Under the pieces are notes generated by a model, which saw only the letters and a program-made list of their open reading frames with translations, was not told where the DNA came from and ran no database searches. Position numbers and translations under genes: made by a program. A stretch of DNA of 64,000 nt from assembly GCA_902168185.1 (NCBI GenBank), contig CABHOV010000046.1:806001-870000 (forward strand), written 5' to 3'. Source of the DNA: an uncultured Bacteroides sp. Lineage in GTDB: Bacteria; Bacteroidota; Bacteroidia; Cytophagales; Cyclobacteriaceae. Positions 46,705 to 57,491 of this stretch are shown here, one piece after another; within the stretch, counting starts at the first letter, position 1, and the number at the start of each line of letters is the position of its first letter.

Positions 46705-48216
46705 TTACAGCGTATTGGGCTGGAACACTTTTACTTTTCCATCGCCTTCCGAGCTAACCACCAATAGGCTTTTCCCGTTCGGACTCTCGCTTGCAGGAAT
46801 GAATATAATTCCTTCCGGTGCATCGCCTGTTGATAGCACTTGCAGCAACTCCGGTGACGTGACGTTTGTAATATCGTACACTACAACGGCATCAGCACGT
46901 TCGAGTCCTACAAAGGCTATAGTACGGTCTCCTACTTTACCAACGACAACACCTTCTGGTTCCACACCTTTGTCATCGCTGCGGGCATCATCATATGCAG
47001 TGGCACTTTTTTCAATAAGGTCAATTTCCAGTTCATTGCCGCTATCATGAACGAGCTCTCCTGTACTTCCATTCCAAATGGTGAACGAACGTGCACCAAA
47101 ATTATAAAGTTTATCAAAGTCGCCATCTCCGTCTGTATCACCCATCGTTTTAGTAACATACAGCCTTCCTAACTTGGCCTCTGCCTTTAGTGCAGCACCA
47201 TCCGGAAAAGCATTTGCATCGAGCGTAAGATCTTTGATCCTTACATTTTCTTTCAATGCAGTATATTCACGAACATCGCCTTCATTAGCAGTAATTATAT
47301 AGTTTGCATTGCCCTGTCCAAAAGACGCTATAGCATCCGGAAGATACATACCGAGTACAGGATAATTTGCAAAGGTCACGCTGTTATCTTTATCACTCGG
47401 ATCGAGCGCATTGACAGCAGCGGCGTGATTTTTAAAACCTAGCGGGAAAATATTTGTAATGCTTTTGGAGTCCAGGTTGATATAGGCTACTGCATTATTC
47501 TCCTGCAACGTAACCCAGGCCAGCTTGGAATCAGAAGATACAGCCACATACTCCGGCTCCATGTCCTGCGCGAAGGATGCGTCTTTACCAAACACACGAA
47601 GTCCTTTTGTTTTTAACGCATCAGCCTGACTGGCAAAACCCGCGAAGTCAAGCGTGGTGGCTACAAAGTTATTCACGGTAATGATTGATACAGTGCCTAC
47701 AGGATCAGCGCTATAGTCATCATTGGGCTCGCCTTCATTGGCGGAAAGTATATATTTACCATCCGGGCTAAACGTTACCATGTCCGGAAGTGCACCAACC
47801 GTTACAGAAGCTTTTTCTGTCAAGGTCTTGGTGTCAAATACAACAACTTTTCCATTGTCTGTTTTCGTTGTTGCTTCAATGGCTGCTGCTAGCAAACCAT
47901 TCTTCACGGCTACGCTGTTTACACCTGCACCATAAGAAGCTATATCTATACTTTTAACATATACAAGCGCAGTCGGTGTCGAGAAATCGATCACATCGAT
48001 TACTGATCCGTTAGCGTTATTCACTACAAACAATTGTTTCGTGGCAGGATCGTAGGCTGAAATTTCAGCAGCTGTTTCACCACCGGTTAACTCAATTTCG
48101 TCAAGCTCAGTAAAAGTTCCAGGGTCTTCGTTGATAGTGGGTCCATCATTATCATCGCATGCTACTGCCATCATCAGCGTGAGCATTACGGCAACATACT
48201 TCCAGTTTTTCCGCAT
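46705..48216 (-). CDS. Choice-of-anchor I family lipoprotein, beta-propeller-like
   Basis: 503 residues with a lipoprotein signal (MRKNWKYVAVMLTLMMAVAC, Cys20). The rest is a repetitive beta-propeller-like fold: VFDTKTLTEKASVTVGALPD, FSPDGKYILSANEGEPNDDY, and AYINLDSKSITNIFPLGF. These match the choice-of-anchor I class of surface proteins often annotated as alkaline-phosphatase-like, whose function is not settled. No catalytic motif is obvious. Monocistronic, with its own terminator; it separates the rhamnose locus from the tyrosine-degradation genes. Confidence 0.82.
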   Translation of the reverse strand: MRKNWKYVAVMLTLMMAVACDDNDGPTINEDPGTFTELDEIELTGGETAAEISAYDPATKQLFVVNNANGSVIDVIDFSTPTALVYVKSIDIASYGAGVNSVAVKNGLLAAAIEATTKTDNGKVVVFDTKTLTEKASVTVGALPDMVTFSPDGKYILSANEGEPNDDYSADPVGTVSIITVNNFVATTLDFAGFASQADALKTKGLRVFGKDASFAQDMEPEYVAVSSDSKLAWVTLQENNAVAYINLDSKSITNIFPLGFKNHAAAVNALDPSDKDNSVTFANYPVLGMYLPDAIASFGQGNANYIITANEGDVREYTALKENVRIKDLTLDANAFPDGAALKAEAKLGRLYVTKTMGDTDGDGDFDKLYNFGARSFTIWNGSTGELVHDSGNELEIDLIEKSATAYDDARSDDKGVEPEGVVVGKVGDRTIAFVGLERADAVVVYDITNVTSPELLQVLSTGDAPEGIIFIPASESPNGKSLLVVSSEGDGKVKVFQPNTL

Positions 48217-48351
48217 AAGGTTCAGGGTTTATTAAACCGCAAAGAAAAGGAAGTAATCTCCTGATAGAGGTTACGGGAATTTTATGTGTATATTATGAAT
48301 GTAGATGCTATACCAGTTATACAGTATATCAACCGGCAGTCATGTACTATA

Positions 48352-49230
48352 TTATTTCTGTAATGACAGCAGCAATATCTTCCAGGCATCTTCTATTTTT
48401 CCTTCGCTTAAAAATACCCTGGCCATGGTATGAACCGAATCAGCCCCCGCCTGAAGAGCTTGCTGAACGGGATACATCGCTATAAATTCCCGATCCTTTG
48501 CTACATCTGGTAAGCGTTCAATATTTCCAAGCAAGCCAAGATCATTTCCTGTCAGTATTTTACTGAAACGTATTTCCGGAGGAATATTATCCACTCCTAT
48601 ACCTTGTGTATTCAAAGGCTTCGGTACACTAAATATAGCATCGCCTTGCACTCGGCAATACCAATCGGCTCCCAATCGCGCGACAGCGTCAAGTTTAAAA
48701 GGATCTATCTTTCCATCAGCATCGAGCACTTCTTCTTTGATGTGCATCAACACTACTTCACAGATCACCAGGTTACCCGCGCCTCCTTCTGTTCCTGTAG
48801 GCACAACCTGCAATACCTTACATTCCATTGCTATAGGTGCTTCTGCAACACGCGGTGGTTTTATAAAAGTGGAAGGCGCTTCGGTAAAGCCTGCCTTCAC
48901 AAACTCATTTATACCTTTGGGATATTCGGTACTGGCCAGTGAAGCTTGTTGTACCATGCTATAGTTAACAACGTTGATCACGACCTCCCGTACTTCCAAT
49001 ACATTGTCATACGTATGCTTGGTTGTATTATCGCGCACTCTGCGTGCCGGTGAAAAAATAAGCAAGGGAGGATTGGAGCCAAAGCAATTGAAAAAACTGA
49101 AGGGACTTAAATTTACATTTCCATCTTTATCTACTGTGCTGGCAAATGCGATGGGGCGTGGTGTAACGGCTCCCAGCAAATAGGCATGTAGCTTTGTGGA
49201 TGGAATCTCTTTCGGATCGATCGTAAGCAT
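48352..49230 (-). CDS. Flavin reductase-like FMN-binding split-barrel protein
   Basis: 292 residues, cytoplasmic. The start LTIDPKEIPSTKLHAYLLGA, then VTPRPIAFASTVDKDGNVNL and SPFSFFNCFGSNPPLLIFSP are typical of the DIM6/NTAB flavin reductase fold that binds FMN and supplies reduced flavin or acts on small aromatics. A longer C-terminal part (from about 210) is less common in short members. It follows the small membrane-protein gene with no gap: its ATG (49228-49230) abuts the TAA of that gene. Specific substrate unknown; linkage with fumarylacetoacetase hints at aromatic amino-acid catabolism. Confidence 0.87.
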   Translation of the reverse strand: MLTIDPKEIPSTKLHAYLLGAVTPRPIAFASTVDKDGNVNLSPFSFFNCFGSNPPLLIFSPARRVRDNTTKHTYDNVLEVREVVINVVNYSMVQQASLASTEYPKGINEFVKAGFTEAPSTFIKPPRVAEAPIAMECKVLQVVPTGTEGGAGNLVICEVVLMHIKEEVLDADGKIDPFKLDAVARLGADWYCRVQGDAIFSVPKPLNTQGIGVDNIPPEIRFSKILTGNDLGLLGNIERLPDVAKDREFIAMYPVQQALQAGADSVHTMARVFLSEGKIEDAWKILLLSLQK

Positions 49231-49707
49231 TTAGGATATAATGATTTTGTTTGGTTCATCATCCGCTGTTGATGATACAGGAAAGGGTATATGTTTTTTA
49301 GGTAAAGTTATAAATGCGTAAACAAACACGATAAACAGAATGACTGGCAACAAATGTGCGCCAATCCTGAAGCGTAACCCGGTGTGACTATAACTCCACG
49401 TTGTAAAGTCCATAGACGTTTTAATAAGTATAGCTGCGACTGCCACCATGAAAAATATCAAAATTACTTTACCGGTGATTCTTTTCAGTATTTCACGCTG
49501 CACCATAAACCGAATGCCTTCCGCTATCACTACTGCTATACCTACCACCAGGGATACTGTGAGCAACGCTTTGGGAAACGTGCGAAGGTAATGGTATTTA
49601 TAAATGATGAGCCCGATTTTACCCAGCAAATTCGGACTGCGCAACAATACAGCATCCAACACAATTAAAGCAGCAATGAACAAGTAAAAGTTGATTCTGT
49701 TTTTCAT
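49231..49707 (-). CDS. Small membrane protein, unknown
   Basis: 158 residues with four predicted membrane helices (FYLFIAALIVLDAVLL, ALLTVSLVVGIAVVIAEGI, VILIFFMVAVAAILIKTSM and LLPVILFIVFVYAFITL) and short polar ends, no signal peptidase site. I recognise no family. Its stop abuts the start of the flavin reductase gene, and it begins 40 bases after the fumarylacetoacetase stop, so all three are probably one transcript. No catalytic residues stand out; a membrane-bound accessory is the most one can say. Confidence 0.75.
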   Translation of the reverse strand: MKNRINFYLFIAALIVLDAVLLRSPNLLGKIGLIIYKYHYLRTFPKALLTVSLVVGIAVVIAEGIRFMVQREILKRITGKVILIFFMVAVAAILIKTSMDFTTWSYSHTGLRFRIGAHLLPVILFIVFVYAFITLPKKHIPFPVSSTADDEPNKIIIS

Positions 49708-49747
49708 TTCACTTTCAAGGTTAGTATATATCTGCTGTGCTGTATAT

Positions 49748-51019
49748 TTATAGTGCTGCTATAATTTTCCCGGAGCAATCTCCAAAACCAATGCGTACAC
49801 CGGACTTCTCAGCATAGCCGCGCAGTATTACTGTGTCACCATCCTGTATAAAGGTGCGTTCACTTCCATCAGGAAGGTGCAAAGTCTTCTGGCCGTTCCA
49901 GGTCAATTCAAGTAACGAACCATACGAACCTGGTGATGGACCGCTAATCGTTCCGGAAGCATAGAGGTCTCCTACCTGGATATTACATCCGTTTACTGTA
50001 TGATGCGCCAACTGCTGGTTTACATTCCAATACATATACTTGAAGTTTGAGCGGCACAAAGTTGTTTCATCGGCATGTTCTGATTTCATCAGCACTTCCA
50101 ATACTATGTCGAAGTTCTTCTCGCCTTCAAAAGAAAGATAGGGAAGCACATGTGGATGTTGCTCCGGACCTTGTGTGCGAAATGGTTCCAAGGCATCCAA
50201 CGTCACCACCCAGGGTGAAATCGTTGACCCAAAATTCTTTCCCAGGAATGGGCCGAGCGGTGCATATTCCCACTGCTGAATATCGCGTGCAGACCAGTCG
50301 TTGAATAATACAAAACCAACTATATAATTCTCTGCCTGATGCGTGTGTACGGATTGACCTAATTTAGTTTCACCACACGAAATGAAGGCAAGCTCTAATT
50401 CAAAATCAAGTTTACGGCTTGGACAATATACCGGTTGATCACTATCATCCAATTTAACCTGGCCTTTCGGGCGATGTATATCTGTACCTGAAACTACAAT
50501 AGAAGAAGCTCTTCCATGATAGGCAACGGGCAGATGTTTCCAGTTGGGAAGCAAAGCATTTTTAGGATCACGAAACATGGAGCCTACATTTGTAGCATGC
50601 TCTTCACTGCTATAGAAGTCGGTATAGTTTGGAATCTTCACGGGCAATAGCATCTCTACTTCATCCATGGGGATGAGCGCTATCGCACAGTCGGCTGTAT
50701 GTATCTTCAGATCATCTATATCATCGCGAAGAAGTTCAGAGATGCGTTCGCGGACTTCACGCACTTTCATTCTTCCCAACGCAAAAAAGTCATTGAGGTA
50801 TTTTTGATTAAAGATTCCAGCCGGTAAGCCGAGACCATCGAGATAGCCATGTTCATGAAGATATACCAGGTCGAGTACATACTCACCAATGGCAACACCC
50901 GCGACCGCCGAAAGATACTTTGTTTTAAAAATTCCAAATGGGAGATTCTGAATCGGGAAATCAGAGCCTTTTGGAATTTCTACCCAACTTTTCAATAACG
51001 GATCGTTTGCTTTTATCAT
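49748..51019 (-). CDS. fahA: Fumarylacetoacetase
   Basis: 423 residues, last enzyme of tyrosine/phenylalanine degradation: cleaves 4-fumarylacetoacetate to fumarate and acetoacetate. Recognisable parts are the N-terminal SH3-like domain (KSWVEIPKGSDFPIQNLPFG, IGEYVLDLV) and the catalytic domain with VAYHGRASSIVVSGTDI, CPSRKLDFELELAF, and FNDWSARDIQQWEYAPLGPF, followed by ASGTISGPSPGSYGS. Length is family-normal. First gene of a short operon with the small membrane protein and flavin reductase. It is divergent from the rRNA methyltransferase gene, 90 bases apart, where the minus strand shows TACTTTG, one base short of the -7 consensus. Confidence 0.95.
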   Translation of the reverse strand: MIKANDPLLKSWVEIPKGSDFPIQNLPFGIFKTKYLSAVAGVAIGEYVLDLVYLHEHGYLDGLGLPAGIFNQKYLNDFFALGRMKVREVRERISELLRDDIDDLKIHTADCAIALIPMDEVEMLLPVKIPNYTDFYSSEEHATNVGSMFRDPKNALLPNWKHLPVAYHGRASSIVVSGTDIHRPKGQVKLDDSDQPVYCPSRKLDFELELAFISCGETKLGQSVHTHQAENYIVGFVLFNDWSARDIQQWEYAPLGPFLGKNFGSTISPWVVTLDALEPFRTQGPEQHPHVLPYLSFEGEKNFDIVLEVLMKSEHADETTLCRSNFKYMYWNVNQQLAHHTVNGCNIQVGDLYASGTISGPSPGSYGSLLELTWNGQKTLHLPDGSERTFIQDGDTVILRGYAEKSGVRIGFGDCSGKIIAAL

Positions 51020-51109
51020 AGGGTAAACCTAACAAGCCGAAGGGCAAAGTAAAAGCTTCCTGAAAAAAAGTTACTTCGAAACAAAACACTTTGTGATTAC
51101 TTTCGCACC

Positions 51110-52477
51110 ATGTCAACGCAAGCTGCTGATCTGCCCGCATCGTTTCTGCAAAAAATGCAACATCAACTGGGTGAAGCTCTTCCGGATTTTTTAAAAAGTC
51201 TGGCAGAACCCGCTCCTGTTAGTATTCGCCTTAATCCGCGCAAGCATTTTAATCATTCCTATACCGTGTCGGTGCCGTGGGCAGAGAATGGCCGATACCT
51301 GGCCGAGCGCCCGGTGTTTACGCTTGATCCTTTTCTTCATGGTGGTGCCTATTACGTGCAGGAAGCAAGTTCGATGTTTGTGGAGCAGGCCGTGAAGCAA
51401 TGTGTTAATCTCGATCAATCGATTCATGTACTTGATCTTTGTGCAGCACCGGGAGGTAAATCAACGCACCTTGTAAGTTTATTGAATGACGAAAGTTTGT
51501 TGGTGTCGAATGAAGTGATCCGCTCACGTGCGAATATACTTTCTGAAAATATTCAGAAGTGGGGCTATAACCAAGTGGTGGTTACAAACAATGATCCGGA
51601 AGATTTTAAACGTCTGCCGGGCTTCTTTGATGTAATGGTGGTCGATGCACCTTGTTCCGGTGAAGGACTTTTCCGGAAAGATGCCGGTGCTATGCAGGAG
51701 TGGTCGGATGACAATGTTATACTTTGCAGCAAGCGTCAACGAAGAATTGTAAGCGATATATGGACTTCGTTGAAAGAAAATGGAATTCTCATTTACTCAA
51801 CCTGTACGTATAATCCTGAGGAGAATGAAGAAAACCTGGTATGGCTAAAAGAGTCGCACGATGTTGAGTTTTTAAAGATAAAACTTGATGATCGTTGGGG
51901 TGTAGTTGAAGTTGAGCAGGATGGAATTACAGGGTATCATTTTTACCCGCATCGCGTAAAGGGAGAAGGGTTCTTCATTAGCGTTATTCGGAAAAAAGAA
52001 AATGCAGATATACTTCGTATGAAAAACGTGAAGACTGGTTTTCAACCGCCTTCAAAAAAAATACTGGAACAGATTCAGCCGTGGGTGACTGACCCTGAAG
52101 GTATATCTTTTATTCAGCGCGAAGATGTTATCCAGTTTTTCCCATCGGTTAAAAGTCAGGAGATTGAAACGCTTTCCAAAAATTTACGATTGGTATCGGC
52201 CGGTACATTTGCAGCAATTGTCAAGCATGAGAAGCTGGTGCCTGAACACGCGCTGGCACTTTCGGTAAAATTAAATCATGCTAATTTTCCAACCCTTACT
52301 TTAAGCCAGGAAGATGCTCTTCGATATTTGCGTAAGGAGACGTTGAATATAGCAACCGACCATACAGGTTTTACACTAATGTTGTATGAAAATATAGCAC
52401 TAGGATGGGGCAATGTGCTGCCGAACCGGATCAATAATTTATACCCTGCGGAGTGGAGAATACGAATGAGTGGATGA
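51110..52477 (+). CDS. RsmF-like rRNA cytosine-C5 methyltransferase
   Basis: 455 residues, AdoMet-dependent RNA m5C methyltransferase of the NOL1/NOP2/Sun type. Motif I is LDLCAAPGGKSTH; motif IV VDAPCSGEGLFRKD near 178 and motif VI YSTCTYNPEENEENL near 231 supply the two cysteines. The C-terminal ~150 residues form the RsmF-type extension with a PUA-like domain. It probably modifies 16S rRNA, as RsmF does in E. coli, but the exact site is not readable from sequence. The ATG at 51110 is preceded by a short divergent promoter region. Confidence 0.93.
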   Translation: MSTQAADLPASFLQKMQHQLGEALPDFLKSLAEPAPVSIRLNPRKHFNHSYTVSVPWAENGRYLAERPVFTLDPFLHGGAYYVQEASSMFVEQAVKQCVNLDQSIHVLDLCAAPGGKSTHLVSLLNDESLLVSNEVIRSRANILSENIQKWGYNQVVVTNNDPEDFKRLPGFFDVMVVDAPCSGEGLFRKDAGAMQEWSDDNVILCSKRQRRIVSDIWTSLKENGILIYSTCTYNPEENEENLVWLKESHDVEFLKIKLDDRWGVVEVEQDGITGYHFYPHRVKGEGFFISVIRKKENADILRMKNVKTGFQPPSKKILEQIQPWVTDPEGISFIQREDVIQFFPSVKSQEIETLSKNLRLVSAGTFAAIVKHEKLVPEHALALSVKLNHANFPTLTLSQEDALRYLRKETLNIATDHTGFTLMLYENIALGWGNVLPNRINNLYPAEWRIRMSG

Positions 52478-52551
52478 TGCCTATATAATGAAGTATACCT
52501 GACGGATCGCTGAGATTATCACCATAATTCTTAAATATATACTATAAAAAA

Positions 52552-52579
52552 ATGACCGGCTGAAAATCAGACCGGTCAT
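52552..52579 (-). terminator. Terminator after the MFS transporter
   Basis: Arms ATGACCGG/CCGGTCAT plus inner CTGA/TCAG with a single-base bulge form a 12-base-pair stem at 52552-52579; on the minus strand it is followed by TTTTTTAT. It lies 27 bases beyond the MFS stop. Confidence 0.8.
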
Positions 52580-52606
52580 AAAGCCAACCCCACGAGTCTA
52601 TGGAAT

Positions 52607-53740
52607 TTAAAAAATCTGCAGGGCTTGCAATGTCTCAACGATGCCATCCGGTAAAGCAACGCCACTAAAGAAAATCCCTACACAAAAAACCTTCTGACTA
52701 TAATTTGAATATTTGATCGCCAGGGGTAGTGAACTAACCGAGAGTGTTGCAAACATCAATGCAAATACCATCGTCATAATTACCACTATAGCTGTTGATT
52801 GAAAAACAAAAATTGAAACTATACTGATTGCAATACCAACTGAGCTGATCCAGAACGAACGGTCCATTCCTACTTTGTTCACCAGGTTACTAATGGGCCA
52901 CGACACCACAGCGGACAGCACAAGTATATCTACAATCAATAATTTTCCATTGGAGGTTTGCATCCACGCACCAGTCTTCGCCTGCAGAATTTCAGGAAAC
53001 ATATTGAACAGTACAGTGGTCGCTATTCCCAATACAATTCCTAAAAAGAATATATACCCGAAACGTGAGCGCTGCGTGTTGGTAGAGATTGAAGCATGAG
53101 CGTCTTCTTTATTATCCTGTTTGCTGAAAAGGGATAACGAATTTTTCTTGAGTGCATAACCCGATATAAATACTACTACACCACCCGCCATAAAGGTTAT
53201 GGGTGCTCCCAAAAAATCAATGATGTCAACAATGACAGGTTCTAACGAATAAATCAAGTTGGCTACGATGGTGAGTATAGCCATAGCTTTCGGTAATTTA
53301 TCCACGGGTGTGAAAAGCTCCATCGTAGAGAGTGCAGGACTTGTAAAGATGCTCATCGCGATGAGCCAAAAAATAATCAATACAGGTAAAATCCATTTGA
53401 AGATTTCGTTCGGGTTGCTGAAAAGTGTAAAGGCAACCGCCATAAAGATCATGGCAGCGAAGCTGATTCCTGCTGTGATCACCGGAATCCGATGTCCCTT
53501 TTCAAAACGATAACGATCTCCCAACTTACCGGCTATGGGCGGTGTGATGGTTAAGATCAGCCCCTGCGCAACAACCAGTAAAAGTGAAAAATCAGTAAAA
53601 TTAAACTGCACTAGCAATTTGGGTTGATACCGCTGGTAGGCGATCCACCCGATCACAATGGAGCCGTATAGTGCGGCCAGGCTCCACAATTGTTTCCATT
53701 GAATCAAGTTATCTTTCCGATGAATTGAAAAAGCTTCCAT
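52607..53740 (-). CDS. Major facilitator superfamily transporter
   Basis: 377-residue inner-membrane transporter with about 10-12 predicted helices. The loop [16 protein letters not shown] resembles MFS motif A, and the second half starts after a polar linker near 205. No substrate-specific motif is visible. It lies between the RsmF-like gene and valS with no operon partner, and its own terminator follows. The start ([17 protein letters not shown]) is a plausible cytoplasmic N-terminus; upstream 100 bases hold the valS promoter region on the other strand. Confidence 0.85.
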   Translation of the reverse strand: MEAFSIHRKDNLIQWKQLWSLAALYGSIVIGWIAYQRYQPKLLVQFNFTDFSLLLVVAQGLILTITPPIAGKLGDRYRFEKGHRIPVITAGISFAAMIFMAVAFTLFSNPNEIFKWILPVLIIFWLIAMSIFTSPALSTMELFTPVDKLPKAMAILTIVANLIYSLEPVIVDIIDFLGAPITFMAGGVVVFISGYALKKNSLSLFSKQDNKEDAHASISTNTQRSRFGYIFFLGIVLGIATTVLFNMFPEILQAKTGAWMQTSNGKLLIVDILVLSAVVSWPISNLVNKVGMDRSFWISSVGIAISIVSIFVFQSTAIVVIMTMVFALMFATLSVSSLPLAIKYSNYSQKVFCVGIFFSGVALPDGIVETLQALQIF

Positions 53741-53854
53741 AGACTTTTTAGTTAGACGTAGCTATCTACGAAGCAGCCCTTGCAGTTGGATCTCGGTTAT
53801 TATAAAAATTCCTGACGCGGGCTTCTGTTCTGCCTCCTGTTTGCGCATTTTCTT

Positions 53855-53862
53855 TATTTTTG
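53855..53862 (+). promoter_or_regulatory. Candidate -7 box for valS
   Basis: TATTTTTG is an exact TAnnTTTG match. It would start transcription near 53869, about 47 bases before the ATG at 53916. A TTTG lies only 11 bases upstream, too close for a standard -33 element. Confidence 0.4.
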
Positions 53863-53915
53863 CGCGCTGGTTGTTATCTATTAATTGTCATTTAACAGCC
53901 GTAACACGAACGAAT

Positions 53916-56549
53916 ATGCTATCGACTAAATACAATCCGTCTGAAGTAGAAGGAAAATGGTACCAGTACTGGATGGAAAACGGATTTTTTCACGCAAAGC
54001 CGAATCCTGACAAAGAGCCTTATACCGTTGTAATACCTCCACCTAACGTGACGGGTGTGTTACACATGGGCCACATGTTGAACAATACTATTCAGGATGT
54101 ATTGGTGCGCAAGGCTCGCATGGAAGGCAAAGAGGCTTGCTGGGTACCGGGCACGGACCATGCTTCTATTGCTACGGAAGCAAAAGTTGTAGCGATGCTG
54201 CGCGAACGTGGCATCAAGAAATCAGATTTGTCGCGCGAAGATTTTTTAAAGTATGCGTGGGAATGGAAAGAGAAGTACGGGGGCATAATCCTGGAGCAAC
54301 TTAAAAAACTTGGAGCTTCGTGTGATTGGGACCGGACTAAATTTACTATGGACCCTGATTATTATGACGCGGTAATTGACGTATTCATCGACCTTCATAA
54401 GAAAGGATATATATACCGTGGGTTGCGCATGGTGAACTGGGACCCTCTCGGAAAAACTGCATTGTCGGATGACGAAGTAATTCATAAAGAAGTTCAGTCA
54501 AAGCTATACTATATCAAGTATGCCATTGAAGGAAGTAAAGATGAATTCGTTACGGTCGCTACGGTTCGCCCTGAGACTATCATGGCAGATGCAGCCATCT
54601 GTGTAAATCCAAACGATGAGCGATATAAACATTTGAAAGGTAAGCGCGCTATAATCCCATTGATCAATCGTGCTATACCTATCATTGAAGATGATTATGT
54701 AACCATGGATTTCGGTACTGGGTGCCTGAAAGTTACACCGGCTCATGACATGAACGATTATGAGTTGGGCAGAAAGCACAACCTGGAAGTACTTGATATA
54801 CTGAATGAAGATGGAACGTTGAACAGTAAAGCGCAAATCTTTATAGGTGAGGACCGTTTCATTGCACGTAAGAAGATCGCCAAAGAGCTGGAAGCTAAAG
54901 AGTGCCTTGCAAAAACAGAAGACTATACCAGCAGCGTTGGTTTCTCTGAAAGAACGGATGCTGTGATCGAACCACGTTTATCATTGCAGTGGTTTTTGAA
55001 AATGGATACCATTACAAAGCCTGCGTTGGAGCATGTGATGAATGATGACATTCAACTCATCCCTGCAAAGTTCAAGAATACCTATAACCATTGGATGAGT
55101 AATGTACGCGACTGGTGTATATCTCGTCAGTTGTGGTGGGGCCATAGAATACCGGCATGGTTTGATGAGTCAGGTGACTATGTGGTTGCCAAAACAGAAC
55201 AAGAGGCGATTGAATTATTCAAAAGCAAAAAGCCAGGTGCAAGTATAAAGATCACGCAAGAGACCGATGTAATGGACACGTGGTTTTCAAGCTGGCTGTG
55301 GCCGACTGCAGTATTTGATACAACTATATTTAAGGATGGCAATAAAGGGAACGAAGATCTGAATTACTTCTACCCTACCAACGACCTGGTTACTGCTCCG
55401 GAGATCTTGTTCTTCTGGGTAGCACGCATGATCATTGCCGGATATGAGTATCGTGGTGAGAAGCCTTTCAAGAATGTATACCTCACGGGTATAGTACGCG
55501 ACAAGCAAGGACGCAAGATGTCGAAGTCGTTGGGCAATTCGCCCGATCCACTCGACCTGATTGCCAACTTCGGTGCCGATGCTGTGCGTACGGGTATGCT
55601 GTTCAGCTCTCCTGCAGGAAATGATTTACTCTACGATGATAAGCTTGTTGAACAGGGAAGAAATTTCGCGAACAAGATCTGGAATGCCTTTAGGCTTGTA
55701 AAGGGCTGGAAGACTATATCTGCTGCACAGCCAGAAGAAAACAAGGTAGCGATTACGTGGTTTGAAGCGAGACTTAATCAGTCGTTGACTGAACTGAATG
55801 ATCACTTCAACAAGTTCAGAATGTCGGATGCACTCATGAGTATATATAAACTTGTGTGGACTGATTTCTGTTCGTGGTACCTGGAGATTATCAAGCCTGA
55901 ATTCGAGAAGCCGATTGATGAAGTTACCTATACGAGGACTGTCGCGTTCTTCGAAACACTTCTGAAAGCGCTACATCCTTTCATGCCTTTTCTTACAGAA
56001 GAACTGTGGCATGAATTGAATGATCGAAAAGATAATGAATGTATAATCGTTGCTTCATGGCCAACGCCTTCCGGTACATTTGATATAAAAATACTGGATG
56101 AAGGCGTGATGGCTTTTGATGTGATCACTGAGATCAGAAATACCCGTAATGCAAAAGGGCTGTCACCAAAAGAAGCTATAAAACTTCTTGTTAAGCATGG
56201 CGACAAAGCTCCTCTGCAATCATTCTGGCCTGTGGTTAAGAAACTGTCAAATCTGAGTACTATAGATTTTGTTGCTGAAGCCCCGGCTTCCAGCGCATCG
56301 CCCTTTATAGTAAGGTCTACTGAATTCTTTATTCCCCTCGAAGGAAAGGTTGATGTTGAGAAAGAACGTGAAACCATCCAGAAGGATCTCGATTATCAAA
56401 AGGGCTTCCTGGCAAGCGTTGACAAAAAGTTATCGAATGAGAAATTTGTAAGCGGTGCAAAGCCTCAGATAATTGAAATGGAACGTAAGAAGAAAGCTGA
56501 TGCTGAAGCGAAGATCAAAGCATTAGAAGAAAGCTTGTCAAGACTTTAG
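53916..56549 (+). CDS. valS: Valyl-tRNA synthetase
   Basis: 877 residues from the ATG at 53916 ([20 protein letters not shown]); the frame is open 25 codons further upstream but contains the -7 box. Class Ia synthetase: HIGH motif HMGH near residue 51 (GVLHMGHML), editing domain, KMSKS motif near 535 ([10 protein letters not shown]), anticodon-binding domain and a C-terminal coiled coil ([20 protein letters not shown]) typical of ValS. It charges tRNA-Val and edits threonine. The last codons overlap the convergent gene at 56546 by four bases and include a terminator stem. Confidence 0.97.
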   Translation: MLSTKYNPSEVEGKWYQYWMENGFFHAKPNPDKEPYTVVIPPPNVTGVLHMGHMLNNTIQDVLVRKARMEGKEACWVPGTDHASIATEAKVVAMLRERGIKKSDLSREDFLKYAWEWKEKYGGIILEQLKKLGASCDWDRTKFTMDPDYYDAVIDVFIDLHKKGYIYRGLRMVNWDPLGKTALSDDEVIHKEVQSKLYYIKYAIEGSKDEFVTVATVRPETIMADAAICVNPNDERYKHLKGKRAIIPLINRAIPIIEDDYVTMDFGTGCLKVTPAHDMNDYELGRKHNLEVLDILNEDGTLNSKAQIFIGEDRFIARKKIAKELEAKECLAKTEDYTSSVGFSERTDAVIEPRLSLQWFLKMDTITKPALEHVMNDDIQLIPAKFKNTYNHWMSNVRDWCISRQLWWGHRIPAWFDESGDYVVAKTEQEAIELFKSKKPGASIKITQETDVMDTWFSSWLWPTAVFDTTIFKDGNKGNEDLNYFYPTNDLVTAPEILFFWVARMIIAGYEYRGEKPFKNVYLTGIVRDKQGRKMSKSLGNSPDPLDLIANFGADAVRTGMLFSSPAGNDLLYDDKLVEQGRNFANKIWNAFRLVKGWKTISAAQPEENKVAITWFEARLNQSLTELNDHFNKFRMSDALMSIYKLVWTDFCSWYLEIIKPEFEKPIDEVTYTRTVAFFETLLKALHPFMPFLTEELWHELNDRKDNECIIVASWPTPSGTFDIKILDEGVMAFDVITEIRNTRNAKGLSPKEAIKLLVKHGDKAPLQSFWPVVKKLSNLSTIDFVAEAPASSASPFIVRSTEFFIPLEGKVDVEKERETIQKDLDYQKGFLASVDKKLSNEKFVSGAKPQIIEMERKKKADAEAKIKALEESLSRL

Positions 56550-56564
56550 TTCTTGACAAGCTTT
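56530..56564. terminator. Bidirectional terminator spanning the valS 3' end
   Basis: A perfect 14-base-pair inverted repeat (56530-56543 and 56551-56564) has a seven-base loop that contains the valS stop codon and the stop of the convergent gene. A T-run follows on the plus strand. The stem is therefore coding sequence on both strands. Confidence 0.85.
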
Positions 56565-57295
56565 TTATAATAATCAAAAGCCAGCACCAGGTCGCGCTGT
56601 TTGGTTGCACCTTTATTTTCTTTTATATACTTCTCCACGGCTTCTGCATGCTGCCCGAACAACGCCAGTAATTTCTTTTTGGAAGATGGAACTTCCAAGG
56701 CTTTACCATCTTTGAGATAATAGTATATATCCTTTTTCAGGATCTTATCGTCTGTACTACCAACATTGAGCTGCACATTGTAATCTGCTTTTTTCACAAC
56801 GATATCTGTCTTGCGCAGTAAAGGCAACGTACCGTCTACCAGCACTTCAAAAAATCCAGAGAAGCTTCCGCCTTCTTCATCCTTAAAATCTTTTGCATTG
56901 ATGAAATATATAGGGACTGTATAGGAAGAATCAATCCACGAAAAACTTTTGATCTTATTTCCGGCAATCACCTTAACACTTTTTCCAGTTTTTATATCGA
57001 GTTCATCCGCATGTATATCATAGCGAATCGGATAGCGCTCAATCAATTTATCTTTATCATACAACATGATCGAACCCGTTTTCCATTGCACATCCAGGTA
57101 TGTATCGCCAATCACTTTACCTTCCGGTAACGGAATTCCAAACAACATCTCGCCTGTCTCCAGGCCACGCATATCTGAGAGTTTATCAATGGTATTGGTG
57201 GCACGAATGTTCGATGGCACTACAGACTGTGCATCACTGTTCTGCGCTATCACCAATAAAGCCAGCAAAATAAAAAAGTATAGACGCTGTTGCAT
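56546..57295 (-). CDS. Small exported protein, unknown
   Basis: 249 residues with a signal peptide ([23 protein letters not shown] is close to the cut), so exported. The mature part is mixed alpha/beta, Lys- and Asp-rich, with segments such as [20 protein letters not shown] and [18 protein letters not shown]; no named family is recognised and no catalytic motif is visible. It is convergent with valS and overlaps its end by four bases. The promoter is in 57296-57491, next to the ald terminator. Its role cannot be inferred from neighbours. Confidence 0.75.
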   Translation of the reverse strand: MQQRLYFFILLALLVIAQNSDAQSVVPSNIRATNTIDKLSDMRGLETGEMLFGIPLPEGKVIGDTYLDVQWKTGSIMLYDKDKLIERYPIRYDIHADELDIKTGKSVKVIAGNKIKSFSWIDSSYTVPIYFINAKDFKDEEGGSFSGFFEVLVDGTLPLLRKTDIVVKKADYNVQLNVGSTDDKILKKDIYYYLKDGKALEVPSSKKKLLALFGQHAEAVEKYIKENKGATKQRDLVLAFDYYKKLVKN

Positions 57296-57429
57296 ACGGT
57301 TTTCCTTTGAGTCTCACAGTGGTGAAACATTCTAATCTAATTTACAGCGGCGAGCTATAGGAAGTCAATCCCCCGTCTTGCGTGTGATTTTCAAAGTATA
57401 TTGAGATCGACCACAAAATCCCAAAAACA

Positions 57430-57461
57430 AAACCCCTTGGATTATTTGATCCAAGGGGTTT
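57430..57461 (-). terminator. Terminator after ald
   Basis: A perfect 13-base-pair stem AAACCCCTTGGAT / ATCCAAGGGGTTT (57430-57442 with 57449-57461, loop TATTTG) lies 30 bases beyond the ald stop and ends on the minus strand in TTTTGTTTTTGG. It closes the porX-tsaE-ald operon. Confidence 0.88.
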
Positions 57462-57491
57462 AATCAACCTATATCGGTTACTATATACTTT

